Below, one piece after another: positions 53,377-62,130 of a DNA stretch of 64,000 bases (position 1 is the first letter of the stretch; every line of letters begins with the position of its first letter). The position numbers were made by a program, and so were the translations under genes. The notes beneath the pieces are model-generated. The model saw only the letters and a program-made list of their open reading frames with translations, had not been told where the DNA came from and did not search any database. Source of the stretch: Pseudomonadota bacterium (GTDB lineage Bacteria > Pseudomonadota > Alphaproteobacteria > Sphingomonadales > Govanellaceae); assembly GCA_003577275.1 (NCBI GenBank), contig QEVO01000002.1:124001-188000 (forward strand), in the 5' to 3' direction.

Positions 53377-54741
53377 ATGGCGACAGCGCAAGGACGCGGC
53401 GGACGGGGAGCCTGGCTCGGCATGGCCGCGCCGCGCTATACCAGCTATCCGCCGGCCAACCTGTTCGACGACCGGGTGGACGTCGGCGTGCAGCGCGCCT
53501 GGCTGGCCGCCGTGCCCGCCGGATCGGCGATCGGCGTCTATCTCCATATACCGTTCTGCCGCTCCATGTGCTGGTATTGCGGCTGCCATACCGGAATAAC
53601 CCGCCGGCCGGACCGCATCGCCGCCTATGTCGATGTTTTGCTGACGGAAATCGCCGCCACGGCCGCGGCGCTGGGTGGGCGCGGCCGGCTGACCAGCATT
53701 CATTTCGGCGGCGGCTCGCCCAGCCTGTTGACGGTCGAGCAGTTGGGCCAGATTCTGGCGGCCCTGGACGCCCTCGGCGAGCGCGACCCGGCGGCCGAAG
53801 TGGCGATCGAAATCGATCCCCGCACCATGGTCCCCGGCTATGCCGAGGGGTTGGGCAGACTTGGCTTTAATCGCGCCAGCCTCGGGGTGCAGGACTTCGA
53901 CCCCAAGGTTCAGGCGGCGATCAACCGCATCCAGCCCCGCGCCCAGGTGGAAGCGGCGGTCCGCGATTTGCGCGCCGCCGGCATTACCGACCTTAATTTC
54001 GACCTCATTTACGGTCTGCCGCACCAGACCCCGGCCTCGGTGGCGCGCACGGTGGATGAAGCGCTGGAGCTCGGTCCTCGTCGGGTGGCGCTCTTCTCCT
54101 ACGCCCATATGCCCAACCTGAAAAAGCATCAGGGCCTCATTCCCGACGAGACGTTGCCATCGTCCCGCGCCAAGCTCGCCATGTACCTCAAGGCGCAGCG
54201 GCGCTTCCTCAAGGCCGGCTTCGCGCCCATCGGCATGGACCACTTCGCCCACGAGGAAGATGAACTGGCGGTGGCCGCCAAGGCCGGCACGCTGGCGCGC
54301 AATTTCCAGGGCTATGCCCCCAATCCGCCGCAGACCGTGCTCGGCTTCGGCGTCTCCTCCATCAGCCAGTTCCGGGAGGGCTACGCCCAGAACACCATCG
54401 ACGAGGCCGCCTACCGCGCCCGGGTGCGCGCTGGCCAGTCGCCGATCTATCGCGGCTGGACTTGGACGGCGGAGGACCGGGTACGCAAGGCGGTGATCGA
54501 CGCCCTGATGTGTCTCTTTGAGGTCGATCTGGCGGCGGTCATCCGCCGCTTTGGCCTGGCCTCGGATCATTTCGCGGCGGAAATTGCGCGCTTAAAACCG
54601 CTGGAAGACGCCGGCGTCATCCGCCGCAGCGGCAGCCGGATCGAAGTTGTCGGTCCCCACCGCATGGCGGTGCGGGCGGTGGCGGCGGTGTTTGATACTT
54701 ACCTCGGCTCCAAGCCGCTGGCCTTTTCCCGGGTGGCGTGA
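53377..54741 (+). CDS. hemN: oxygen-independent coproporphyrinogen III oxidase
   Basis: A 454-residue radical SAM enzyme that decarboxylates coproporphyrinogen III to protoporphyrinogen IX without oxygen. The cluster motif is CRSMCWYCGCH (CxxxCxxCxC, near 61-71). SAM-binding HFGGGSPSLL, ASLGVQDFDPKVQ and NFDLIYGLPHQT are typical of HemN. The ATG at 53377 has a GGAAGGA ribosome site. A GTG at 53356 is less likely. The FNR-like box upstream supports the HemN rather than HemW identity, as does the full C-terminal domain. Confidence 0.94.
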   Translation: MATAQGRGGRGAWLGMAAPRYTSYPPANLFDDRVDVGVQRAWLAAVPAGSAIGVYLHIPFCRSMCWYCGCHTGITRRPDRIAAYVDVLLTEIAATAAALGGRGRLTSIHFGGGSPSLLTVEQLGQILAALDALGERDPAAEVAIEIDPRTMVPGYAEGLGRLGFNRASLGVQDFDPKVQAAINRIQPRAQVEAAVRDLRAAGITDLNFDLIYGLPHQTPASVARTVDEALELGPRRVALFSYAHMPNLKKHQGLIPDETLPSSRAKLAMYLKAQRRFLKAGFAPIGMDHFAHEEDELAVAAKAGTLARNFQGYAPNPPQTVLGFGVSSISQFREGYAQNTIDEAAYRARVRAGQSPIYRGWTWTAEDRVRKAVIDALMCLFEVDLAAVIRRFGLASDHFAAEIARLKPLEDAGVIRRSGSRIEVVGPHRMAVRAVAAVFDTYLGSKPLAFSRVA

Positions 54742-54756
54742 TTATAAGGCGATAGG

Positions 54757-55851
54757 ATGGAGACTGCCGATTGCGTCGTCATCGGTGCCGGGGTGGTGGG
54801 GCTGGCCATCGCCGCCCGGCTGGCGGCGTCGCGGGAAGTAATCGTAGTGGAGCGCGCCACCACCTTCGGCGCCGAGGCCAGCAGCCGCAATTCCGAAGTC
54901 ATTCACGCCGGGATCTATTATCAGCCGGGCTCGCTCAAGGCCCGGCTCTGCCGGCGCGGCCGCGATCTTCTATACGCCTACGCCGCCGAGCGCGGCGTTC
55001 CCCACCGACAGCTAGGCAAGCTCATCGTCGCCGCAAGGGCAGAGGAAAGGAGCGAGCTGGATCGCCTCCAGGCGCTTGCCGCAGCCAATGGGGTGAGCGA
55101 CCTGACATTCTTGGATCAAGCGGCAGTCCGCAATCTGGAGCCGGAGGTTGAGGCTGACGCCGGCTTATGGAGCCCCGCTACCGGCATCATCGACAGCCAC
55201 CAGTTGATGTTGAGTCTGGTCGGCGATATCGAACGCGCCGGCGGGGCGATCGCCTACACAGCGCCGGTGATCAGCGGTACGGCGGGGGAGGGCGGCATCC
55301 GCTTGCGGGCAGGTGAGACCGAGCTTTTCTGCCGCACCGTCATCAATGCCGCCGGCCTGTGGGCCCCCACGGTGGCGCAAACGATCCAGGGGCTGCCGGC
55401 CGCCGCCGTACCGCGCCAGTATCTGGCCATCGGGCATTACTATGCGCTCATCGGCCAAAGCCCATTTCGCCATCTGGTCTATCCGGTGCCGGAACCGGGC
55501 GGGCTTGGCATTCACGCCACCCTCGATCTGGCCGGCGCGGTGCGTTTCGGTCCCGACGTGCGTTGGATCGAGTCCATTGATTATCGTTTCGACGACAGCC
55601 GCAAAGCAGCCTTCGCGGCGGCCATCGCCCGCTATTGGCCGGCGGTGGACGAGACGAGGCTGCAACCCGCCCATACTGGCATCCGGCCGAAATTGGCGGG
55701 GCCTGGCGGCGGCTTTGCCGATTTTAGGATCGATGGCCCGGCGGTGCACGGCGTGTCCGGCCTGATTAATCTCTATGGCATTGAATCGCCGGGACTCACC
55801 GCCGCGCTCGCCATCGCCGAGGAGGTGGAGAGCAAGATACCTTCTCCTTGA
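54757..55851 (+). CDS. lhgO: L-2-hydroxyglutarate dehydrogenase-like FAD oxidoreductase
   Basis: A 364-residue DAO-family flavoprotein. The FAD motif is VVIGAGVVGLAIA (residues 6-18). ASSRNSEVIHAGIYYQPGSLKARLC is the segment that marks the LhgO/L2HGDH group, and GLGIHATLDL and PAHTGIRPK are also typical. It oxidises L-2-hydroxyglutarate or a similar 2-hydroxy acid to the keto acid, feeding quinones. It follows hemN by 15 bases and may share its transcript. Confidence 0.85.
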   Translation: METADCVVIGAGVVGLAIAARLAASREVIVVERATTFGAEASSRNSEVIHAGIYYQPGSLKARLCRRGRDLLYAYAAERGVPHRQLGKLIVAARAEERSELDRLQALAAANGVSDLTFLDQAAVRNLEPEVEADAGLWSPATGIIDSHQLMLSLVGDIERAGGAIAYTAPVISGTAGEGGIRLRAGETELFCRTVINAAGLWAPTVAQTIQGLPAAAVPRQYLAIGHYYALIGQSPFRHLVYPVPEPGGLGIHATLDLAGAVRFGPDVRWIESIDYRFDDSRKAAFAAAIARYWPAVDETRLQPAHTGIRPKLAGPGGGFADFRIDGPAVHGVSGLINLYGIESPGLTAALAIAEEVESKIPSP

Positions 55852-55898
55852 GGAGAGCGACTGTCTTGTTTGTCAAGCGGTAGTCTCAAAATAAAAGT

Positions 55899-55990
55899 CG
55901 TCATTCCCGACAAGCCGCGATCAGCGGCGCGATCGGGAATCCATGGAAATACAGGGTGTTGCAACGAATATGGATTCCCGCTTATCAAGG
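55899..55990. repeat. palindromic repeat of the TGGATTCCCG type
   Basis: The region has GTCATTCCCGACAA, then GATCGGGAATCCATGG and later TATGGATTCCCGCTTATC. These words form inverted arms of the kind found as scattered intergenic repeats in several alphaproteobacteria. The element overlaps the 3' end of cinA on the minus strand. Confidence 0.7.
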
Positions 55991-56409
55991 GAGCCGAACT
56001 CGTGTTTTTCGATGATGGTCTTGCCGTCGGCGCGCATGCCGGTCATGTAGACCAGCCCCACCGGCTTTTTCGCCGAGCCGCCGCCGGGGCCGGCGATGCC
56101 GGTGATGGAAACCGCCACATCAGCTTTCGAGCGGGCGAGCGCGCCCGCCGCCATGGCCGCCGCCACCGGCTCGCTCACCGCGCCATGGAGCTTTAGCATT
56201 TCCGGCGAGACATCGAGCATGTCCTCCTTGGCCGCGTTGGCGTAGGTGACATAGCCGTACTCGAAGACGTGCGACGAATGGGGGATTTCGGTAAGGAGCG
56301 CGGAGAGTAGACCGCCGGTGCAGGATTCGGCGGTGGCGATCTTCAGCTTCTTGTCGCTGGCGGCGGTGATTACGGCTGCCGCCGCCTCGATCAGCTCAGG
56401 CGAGAACAT
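55921..56409 (-). CDS. pncC: CinA C-terminal domain protein, nicotinamide-nucleotide amidase, repeat-modified tail
   Basis: A 162-residue (from ATG 56409) CinA C-terminal family protein that deamidates nicotinamide mononucleotide. ATAESCTGGLLSALLTEIPHSS and AVSITGIAGPGGGSAKKPVG carry the active Ser/Thr residues. Two upstream ATGs are in frame at 56421 and further back. The natural tail (GDRxxVR type helix) is absent. From about KHEFG onward the frame runs through a palindromic repeat and ends SMDSRSRR. The gene starts inside pgpA. Confidence 0.82.
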   Translation of the reverse strand: MFSPELIEAAAAVITAASDKKLKIATAESCTGGLLSALLTEIPHSSHVFEYGYVTYANAAKEDMLDVSPEMLKLHGAVSEPVAAAMAAGALARSKADVAVSITGIAGPGGGSAKKPVGLVYMTGMRADGKTIIEKHEFGSLDKRESIFVATPCISMDSRSRR

Positions 56410-56848
56410 GTCGCACTCCATAAAGCGCCAGCGCCGCCACCCCTCCCGCCGCCATGTCATCGGCCATGATGCCTAGTCCGCCGGGGAGGCGCCGGTCCAA
56501 TACGCTGATTGGCCAGGGCTTGAGAATATCAAACAGGCGAAACAGCGCGAAGGCCAGGATCAGGGTCAATGGATCGTAAGGGTTGGCGACGGTGAGCGCC
56601 AGCCATTGCCCAGCCACCTCGTCCACCACCACTTCCTTGGGATCCTTGACGCCGATTGATTGCGCGTAAGTTCGCGCCGCCCAAATTCCCACCGCGAAAA
56701 CGATCAGCGATCCGGTCAAGAGCAGCGCCGCGCCATGGGGTTGCAGAAGGATGGGAACACCAAGAAACAAGGCGGCGAGCGAGCCCCACGTACCAGGCGC
56801 TTTCGGCAGCCGGCCGACACCGAACCAGGTGGCGATGAGGCGGGCCAT
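56396..56848 (-). CDS. pgpA: phosphatidylglycerophosphatase A
   Basis: A 150-residue membrane protein of the PgpA family, which removes phosphate from phosphatidylglycerophosphate in the inner membrane. The motifs are KAPGTWGSLAA (near 16-26) and VVDEVAGQWLAL (near 73-84) with acidic residues, and FRLFDILKPWPI followed by GGLGIMADDMAAG with the conserved Asp pair. Several hydrophobic helices are apparent. The ATG at 56848 is eight bases downstream of the ispDF stop, and the pncC start lies inside its 3' end. Confidence 0.92.
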   Translation of the reverse strand: MARLIATWFGVGRLPKAPGTWGSLAALFLGVPILLQPHGAALLLTGSLIVFAVGIWAARTYAQSIGVKDPKEVVVDEVAGQWLALTVANPYDPLTLILAFALFRLFDILKPWPISVLDRRLPGGLGIMADDMAAGGVAALALYGVRHVLA

Positions 56849-56856
56849 GAGCGTGC

Positions 56857-58014
56857 TCACGGCAGGCGCACCGTGGCGATAGCTTGCGCCGCGATACCCT
56901 CGGAGCGGCCGGTGAAGCCTAAGCCCTCGGTGGTGGTGGCCTTGACCGATACCCGAGAGACATCCACTTGCAAAATCTCGGCAATGCGCTGCCGCATGGC
57001 GTCGCGGTGGGGGCCGATCCTCGGCTGCTCGCAAATGAGGGTGAGATCGATGTGGGCGATGACGCCGCCTTGCTGCGTGACCAGATCGCGGGCGTGGGTG
57101 AGAAAGACGGCGGAATCCATGCCCTTCCATTGCGGATCCGTGGGCGGGAATATCTTGCCGATGTCCCCGGCTGAGATCGCGCCCAGGAGCGCATCGGTCA
57201 GGGCATGGAGCGCCACGTCGGCGTCGGAATGCCCCATAAGCGCGGCATCGTGGGGAATGCGCACCCCGGCCAAGATCACCTGATCGCCCGGCCCGAAGCG
57301 ATGGACGTCGAAGCCCTGGCCGGTGCGGACATCGCCATGACGGGCGAGGAGATGGCGCTCGGCGCGGGCCAGATCAGTGGCCTCGGTAACCTTGAACAGC
57401 TCTTCGCTGCCCGCCACCGCGGCCACCGGCAGTCCCGTCGCTTCGAGGATGCCGGCGTCGTCGGTATAGCCTTCCGCCGCCGCGCGATGGGCCTTCAAGA
57501 GAACATCGAAGCGAAAGCCCTGCGGCGTTTGGGCGCGCGCCAAGCCGGCGCGCTCGACGGACGCGGCCACCGCGCCGTTTTCCACCCGCTTCAAGCTGTC
57601 GGCGACGGCCAGCACGGGCAGGGCGGCAGCGTGGGTTTCCAGGGCATCCAAGACCCGATCAATAACGGCGGGCGGGGTGAACGGCCGCGCTGCGTCGTGA
57701 ATGAGAACGTGAGCCGGCGCGCCGTGGGCGGCCAGGGCTTCCAATCCGGCGCGCACCGATTGCTGGCGCGTGGCGCCGCCCATAACGGGCGCCAGGAGAT
57801 CCAGGCCCTCGGTCGCCGCTTCATAAAGCGCCTCGAAAGCCGGATCAATCACCACCAGCACGCCATTGATCCGGGGGTGGACCAGAAATGGCTCCACCGC
57901 CCAGCGCAGCAAGGGTTTGCTTAGGAGCGGGCGGTATTGTTTGGGCAGTTCGCCGCCCGCCCGCTCGCCGCGTCCGGCAGCGACAATAATGGCGATGGCG
58001 TCAACCTTGGTCAT
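56857..58014 (-). CDS. ispDF: bifunctional IspD/IspF
   Basis: A 385-residue fusion of 2-C-methyl-D-erythritol 4-phosphate cytidylyltransferase (residues 1-225, [34 protein letters not shown]) and 2-C-methyl-D-erythritol 2,4-cyclodiphosphate synthase (residues 230-385, [46 protein letters not shown]). The two catalyse steps three and five of the MEP isoprenoid pathway. The fusion is common in alphaproteobacteria. ATG 58014 is used rather than the longer frame to 58044. It precedes pgpA by eight bases. Confidence 0.95.
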   Translation of the reverse strand: MTKVDAIAIIVAAGRGERAGGELPKQYRPLLSKPLLRWAVEPFLVHPRINGVLVVIDPAFEALYEAATEGLDLLAPVMGGATRQQSVRAGLEALAAHGAPAHVLIHDAARPFTPPAVIDRVLDALETHAAALPVLAVADSLKRVENGAVAASVERAGLARAQTPQGFRFDVLLKAHRAAAEGYTDDAGILEATGLPVAAVAGSEELFKVTEATDLARAERHLLARHGDVRTGQGFDVHRFGPGDQVILAGVRIPHDAALMGHSDADVALHALTDALLGAISAGDIGKIFPPTDPQWKGMDSAVFLTHARDLVTQQGGVIAHIDLTLICEQPRIGPHRDAMRQRIAEILQVDVSRVSVKATTTEGLGFTGRSEGIAAQAIATVRLP

Positions 58015-58026
58015 GAAACACCCTAT

Positions 58027-58348
58027 AGAGCATATTCCAACCATATTGAATCAATTGTTGCTCATGGGGCGAGACAGTCCGGCAGGAGCGGCCCGCAGCG
58101 CGATGCGGACCCATCGGTGCCCGCCGTCGCCCTGCGACGGCAGATACACGAATTGGCAGGCTTTGCCTGCCGGAGGGCCGCGACAAAGCGGATGGCCGCC
58201 CCATGGCAACCCGAGGGGACGGGCGCTTTTGGCCCAGGGGCGGCGTCAGCCGTCTTGACCGTAGGCCCCGCTACGCTCGGCGACGCCTTCCTGGCCCTGG
58301 GCCAAAATCGTCCCGTCAGAATGGTTCCATATGGTCGGAATATGCTCT
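58027..58348. repeat. nested palindromic element between ispDF and dusB (MITE-like)
   Basis: AGAGCATATTCCaACCATAT (58027-58046) recurs inverted as ATATGGTCGGAATATGCTCT at 58329-58348, with one mismatch in 20. Within it, GGGACGGGCGCTTTTGGCCC and CTGGGCCAAAATCGTCCCGTC (58216-58239 and 58295-58318) form a second inverted pair, and GGCAGGC-TTT-GCCTGCC another hairpin. The whole 322-base unit has no coding frame. It could be a miniature transposable element or encode a folded RNA. Confidence 0.7.
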
Positions 58349-58442
58349 GGCATCGCCCCGTTTCAGAGACGAGGTCAATCGCCTATAGTCACGGCATTTT
58401 CTGTTTTTGACCGGGATGGATGTTCCGGCTATAGTAGCGCTC

Positions 58443-58461
58443 ATGCTTAAATTTTAAGCAT
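58443..58461. promoter_or_regulatory. palindrome upstream of dusB
   Basis: ATGCTTAA-ATT-TTAAGCAT is a perfect eight-base inverted repeat 20 bases before the dusB ATG. It might be an operator or a promoter element for the dusB-ntrBC unit. No regulator is implicated. Confidence 0.4.
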
Positions 58462-58480
58462 ATTGAGAAGTGCACAGAAA

Positions 58481-59482
58481 ATGGTCAATAAGCTGCAGCC
58501 GATCGCCATCGGACCGGTCACCATCGCCGAACCGGTGATCCTCGCCCCCATGTCGGGGGTGACCGATCAGCCGTTCCGTCGCCTGGTGAAAAGCTTTGGC
58601 GCGGGGCTGGTGGTCTCCGAGATGATCGCCAGCGAGGCCATGGTGCGCGCCTCGCGCAAATCGCTGAAAATGTCCTCCAACTGCGCCGAAGAGGGGCCGA
58701 TGTCGGTGCAGCTTGCCGGCTGTCAGCCCCAGGTCATGGCCGAGGCGGCCAAGCTCAATGAAGATCGCGGCGCGGCCATCATCGACATCAACATGGGCTG
58801 CCCGGTGAAAAAGGTGGTCAACGGCGACGCCGGCTCGGCCTTGATGCGCGATTTGCCGTTGGCGCGCGCTCTGATCGAAGCCACCGTCAAGGCGGTCAAG
58901 CTGCCGGTGACCTTGAAGATGCGCACCGGCTGGGACGACAACAGCCGCAACGCGCCGGAACTGGCCCGCATCGCCGAGGACTGCGGCATCAAGATGCTCA
59001 CCGTCCATGGCCGCACCCGCTGCCAGATGTATGGCGGCAAGGCCGATTGGGCCTTCGTCCGTCACGTGAAAGAGGCGGTCAAAATTCCGGTCGTCGTCAA
59101 TGGCGATATCAACACCCTGGACGATGCGACGGAAGCGCTGGCGCAGTCCGGGGCCGATGGCATCATGATTGGTCGCGGCAGTTATGGCCGGCCGTGGTTC
59201 ATTGCCCAGGCGATGCACTATCTGGCGACAGCGGAGCGGCTGCCGGACCCCAGCCTGGGGCAGCAGCACGCCGCCTTGCGCGCCCATTATGCCGCCATGA
59301 TCGAACATTATGGCGCAGAGGCCGGCATGCGGATCGCCCGCAAGCATATCTCCTGGTATTCCAAAGGGCTTCCCGGATCGAGTGAATTTAGAAATATCAT
59401 CAATAGAATGGATGATTTTGTTAAGGTAGAACACGAGATTGATGCGTTCTACCTCCCCCTCCTTGAGCGGCGGGCGGCGTGA
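58481..59482 (+). CDS. dusB: tRNA-dihydrouridine synthase B
   Basis: A 333-residue flavoenzyme that reduces uridines in tRNA. The FMN region [13 protein letters not shown], catalytic Cys in [11 protein letters not shown], and [15 protein letters not shown] and VVVNGDINT are typical of DusB. ATG 58481 is preferred over a TTG at 58463. As in other alphaproteobacteria, dusB (nifR3) is the first gene of the ntrBC operon. Its stop overlaps the ntrB start (TGATG). Confidence 0.95.
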   Translation: MVNKLQPIAIGPVTIAEPVILAPMSGVTDQPFRRLVKSFGAGLVVSEMIASEAMVRASRKSLKMSSNCAEEGPMSVQLAGCQPQVMAEAAKLNEDRGAAIIDINMGCPVKKVVNGDAGSALMRDLPLARALIEATVKAVKLPVTLKMRTGWDDNSRNAPELARIAEDCGIKMLTVHGRTRCQMYGGKADWAFVRHVKEAVKIPVVVNGDINTLDDATEALAQSGADGIMIGRGSYGRPWFIAQAMHYLATAERLPDPSLGQQHAALRAHYAAMIEHYGAEAGMRIARKHISWYSKGLPGSSEFRNIINRMDDFVKVEHEIDAFYLPLLERRAA

Positions 59483-60594
59483 TGGCCACGGCAGAGAAAC
59501 CGCGGATCGTGGAAAGTACGCCGCCGGTCTCCCTGGAAGCGATCCTGAACGCCATCTCCGATGCCGTATTGCTTCTCGACGCCAACAATCAGATCGCCTA
59601 CGCCAACATGGCGGCCGAGGATTTCTTTTTCATGAGCGCCGCCCATCTGCGGCGGATGTCCTTGAATGATTTGGTGGCGTTCGGCAGCCCGCTCCTGACC
59701 CTGGTGGAGCAGGTGCGCGAGCAAGGCGCGGTGATCTCCGAATACGACGTCGAGCTGGGCAATCCACGCGCCGCTCTCAAACGGGTGGATATCCAGGTCT
59801 CGCCGGTGATTGATCAACCAAATTCCCTGGTGGTGCTGATCCGCGAGCGCTCCATCGCCCAGAAGATCGACCGCCAACTGACCCATCGCGGCGCGGCGCG
59901 CTCGGTGATGGGCATGGCCGCCGTGCTGGCGCATGAGATCAAGAACCCGCTCTCCGGCATTCGCGGTTCGGCTCAGCTTCTGGAGTCCAGCGTCGAGGAA
60001 CAGGATCGGGAGTTGACCCGTCTGATCACCGATGAGGCCGACCGCATCTGCGCCTTGGTCGATCGCATGGAGGCGTTTTCCGACCGCCGGCCGCTGGAGG
60101 CCGAAGCGGTCAACATTCACCGCGTGCTGGAGCATGTGCGCAAATTGGCGGCCAGTGGCTTTGCCCGGGGCGTCAAGTTCATCGAGATTTACGATCCCTC
60201 CTTGCCGCCGGCCCTGGGCAATAAGGATCAGCTCATCCAGGTGTTCCTGAATCTGGTGAAAAACGCCGCCGAAGCCGTCTTTCCCTTGAGCGGCGAGATC
60301 ACCTTGACCACCGCCTATCGCCATGGCGTGCGGCTGGCGGTGCCGGGGAGCCAAAAGCGGGTGCACCTGCCGTTGGAGGTCTGCGTCATCGACAACGGCC
60401 CCGGCGTGCCGGAGGATTTAAAGCCTTATCTGTTCGATCCCTTCGTCACCACCAAGAACAGCGGCACCGGTTTGGGGCTCGCCCTGGTGGCCAAGATCAT
60501 CGGCGACCATGGCGGCATCGTCGAGTGCGATTCCGAGGCCGGCCGAACCACCTTTCGGGTGCTGCTGCCAGCGGTCGAAGGGGAGGGAGGTTAG
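59482..60594 (+). CDS. ntrB: nitrogen-regulation sensor kinase NtrB
   Basis: A 370-residue soluble histidine kinase. A PAS domain occupies residues 18-130, the phosphoacceptor His is in [13 protein letters not shown] (near 150), and the ATPase domain shows the N box in [12 protein letters not shown]1 in DNGPGVP and G2 in GTGLGLALV. NtrB responds to PII proteins and phosphorylates NtrC under nitrogen limitation. No transmembrane segment is present, as expected. The start overlaps the dusB stop. Confidence 0.95.
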   Translation: MATAEKPRIVESTPPVSLEAILNAISDAVLLLDANNQIAYANMAAEDFFFMSAAHLRRMSLNDLVAFGSPLLTLVEQVREQGAVISEYDVELGNPRAALKRVDIQVSPVIDQPNSLVVLIRERSIAQKIDRQLTHRGAARSVMGMAAVLAHEIKNPLSGIRGSAQLLESSVEEQDRELTRLITDEADRICALVDRMEAFSDRRPLEAEAVNIHRVLEHVRKLAASGFARGVKFIEIYDPSLPPALGNKDQLIQVFLNLVKNAAEAVFPLSGEITLTTAYRHGVRLAVPGSQKRVHLPLEVCVIDNGPGVPEDLKPYLFDPFVTTKNSGTGLGLALVAKIIGDHGGIVECDSEAGRTTFRVLLPAVEGEGG

Positions 60595-60596
60595 TT

Positions 60597-62051
60597 ATGT
60601 CCGCCGAGACTATCCTCATCGCCGACGATGATCACGCCATCCGAACGGTGCTGGCCCAAGCCCTTGGCCGCGCCGGTTATGAGGTGCGCGCCACCGGCAA
60701 CGCCGCCGGCCTGTGGCGGTGGATCGCCAACGGCGAAGGCGATCTGGTGATCACCGACGTGGTGATGCCGGACGAGAACGGCCTCGACCTCTTGCCGCGC
60801 ATCCGCAAGCTGCGGCCCGAGCTGCCGGTCATCGTCATGAGCGCCCAGAACACGTTGATGACGGCGGTCAAGGCCACCGAGCGCGGGGCCTATGAGTACC
60901 TGCCCAAGCCCTTCGACTTGAACGAACTGAAAACCGTGGTCAAGCGCGCGCTCAGCCGCGCCAAGGAACGGGCGGCGGCCGCGCCCGCCGACAGCGAGGC
61001 CCCAGCAGAGGAAATGCCGCTCGTCGGCCGCTCGCCGGCGATGCAGGAAGTCTATCGGGTGATGGCCCGCCTGATGCCCACCGACTTGACGGTGATGATC
61101 ACCGGCGAGTCCGGTACCGGCAAGGAACTGGTAGCCCGTGCGCTCCATGACTTCGGCAAGCGCCGCAACGCGCCGTTCGTCGCCGTCAACATGGCGGCGA
61201 TTCCCCGCGAACTCATCGAAAGCGAACTGTTCGGCCACGAGAAGGGGGCGTTTACCGGCGCCACCGAGCGCGGCGTCGGCCGCTTCGAGCAGGCCCAGGG
61301 CGGCACCCTGTTTCTCGATGAGATCGGCGACATGCCGCTGGAGGCCCAGACCCGGCTGCTGCGCGTCCTTCAGCAGGGCGAATACATGCCGGTGGGCGGC
61401 CGCCGGCCGGTCAAGACCGATGTGCGCATCGTCGCCGCCACCAACCAGGACCTGCGCCAGCTCATCCGTCAGGGGCTGTTCCGCGAGGACTTGTTCTACC
61501 GCCTCAACGTGGTGCCGATCCGCATTCCGCCCTTGCGCGAGCGATCCGAGGACGTGCCCGAACTGGTGCGCCATTTCCTGTCCCGGGCGGTCAAGGAAGG
61601 GCTGCCGTCGAAAATCATCGACAAGGCGGCGCTCGACTGGATGAAAACCTACCCCTGGCCGGGCAACGTGCGCGAGCTGGAAAATCTGGTGCGGCGCTTG
61701 GGCGCTCTTTATGTCGAGGACGTGATCACCGTCGATATCGTCCAGACGGAACTGTCCGAGCCCGATGCAAAGGGCATCAAGGCGCAGGCCCAGGTGGTGG
61801 ATGAAAGCTTGGTGGAGGCGGTGGAGCGGCATCTGGAAGCCTATTTCGCCGCCCATACCGACGGTCTGCCTCCCAACGGGCTTTATGACCGGGTGATCCG
61901 CGAGGTGGAGCGGCCGTTGATCATCCGCAGCCTGGAGGCGACTCGCGGCAACCAGATCCGCGCCGCCGACCTTTTGGGCCTAAATCGCAATACCTTGCGT
62001 AAAAAAATCCGTGACCTCGGCATCCCGGTAATCCGCGGCCCTCGGCCATAA
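60597..62051 (+). CDS. ntrC: nitrogen-regulation response regulator NtrC
   Basis: A 484-residue sigma-54 activator. The receiver domain carries Asp11-Asp12 and the phosphoacceptor Asp in [12 protein letters not shown] (near 55). The AAA+ domain has [12 protein letters not shown], the sigma-54-contact GAFTGA loop ([12 protein letters not shown]) and [11 protein letters not shown]. The C-terminal Fis-like helix-turn-helix is [22 protein letters not shown]. The two-base gap from ntrB indicates co-expression. ATG 60597 is preferred to the longer frame from 60525. Confidence 0.96.
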   Translation: MSAETILIADDDHAIRTVLAQALGRAGYEVRATGNAAGLWRWIANGEGDLVITDVVMPDENGLDLLPRIRKLRPELPVIVMSAQNTLMTAVKATERGAYEYLPKPFDLNELKTVVKRALSRAKERAAAAPADSEAPAEEMPLVGRSPAMQEVYRVMARLMPTDLTVMITGESGTGKELVARALHDFGKRRNAPFVAVNMAAIPRELIESELFGHEKGAFTGATERGVGRFEQAQGGTLFLDEIGDMPLEAQTRLLRVLQQGEYMPVGGRRPVKTDVRIVAATNQDLRQLIRQGLFREDLFYRLNVVPIRIPPLRERSEDVPELVRHFLSRAVKEGLPSKIIDKAALDWMKTYPWPGNVRELENLVRRLGALYVEDVITVDIVQTELSEPDAKGIKAQAQVVDESLVEAVERHLEAYFAAHTDGLPPNGLYDRVIREVERPLIIRSLEATRGNQIRAADLLGLNRNTLRKKIRDLGIPVIRGPRP

Positions 62052-62088
62052 CGCCCGGTTCCCACCCGGGAATAATGATGTATTTTTG

Positions 62089-62115
62089 CCACAATGTGGT
62101 AGAACCGTAACGGTT
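62089..62115. promoter_or_regulatory. two small palindromes before ntrY
   Basis: CCACA-A-TGTGG (62089-62099) and AACCG-TAA-CGGTT (62103-62115) lie in the 79-base ntrC-ntrY gap, 16-32 bases before the ATG. They may form a regulatory or translation-control site for ntrYX. No known factor is matched. Confidence 0.35.
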
Positions 62116-62130
62116 AAATTTGTGGTCTTA

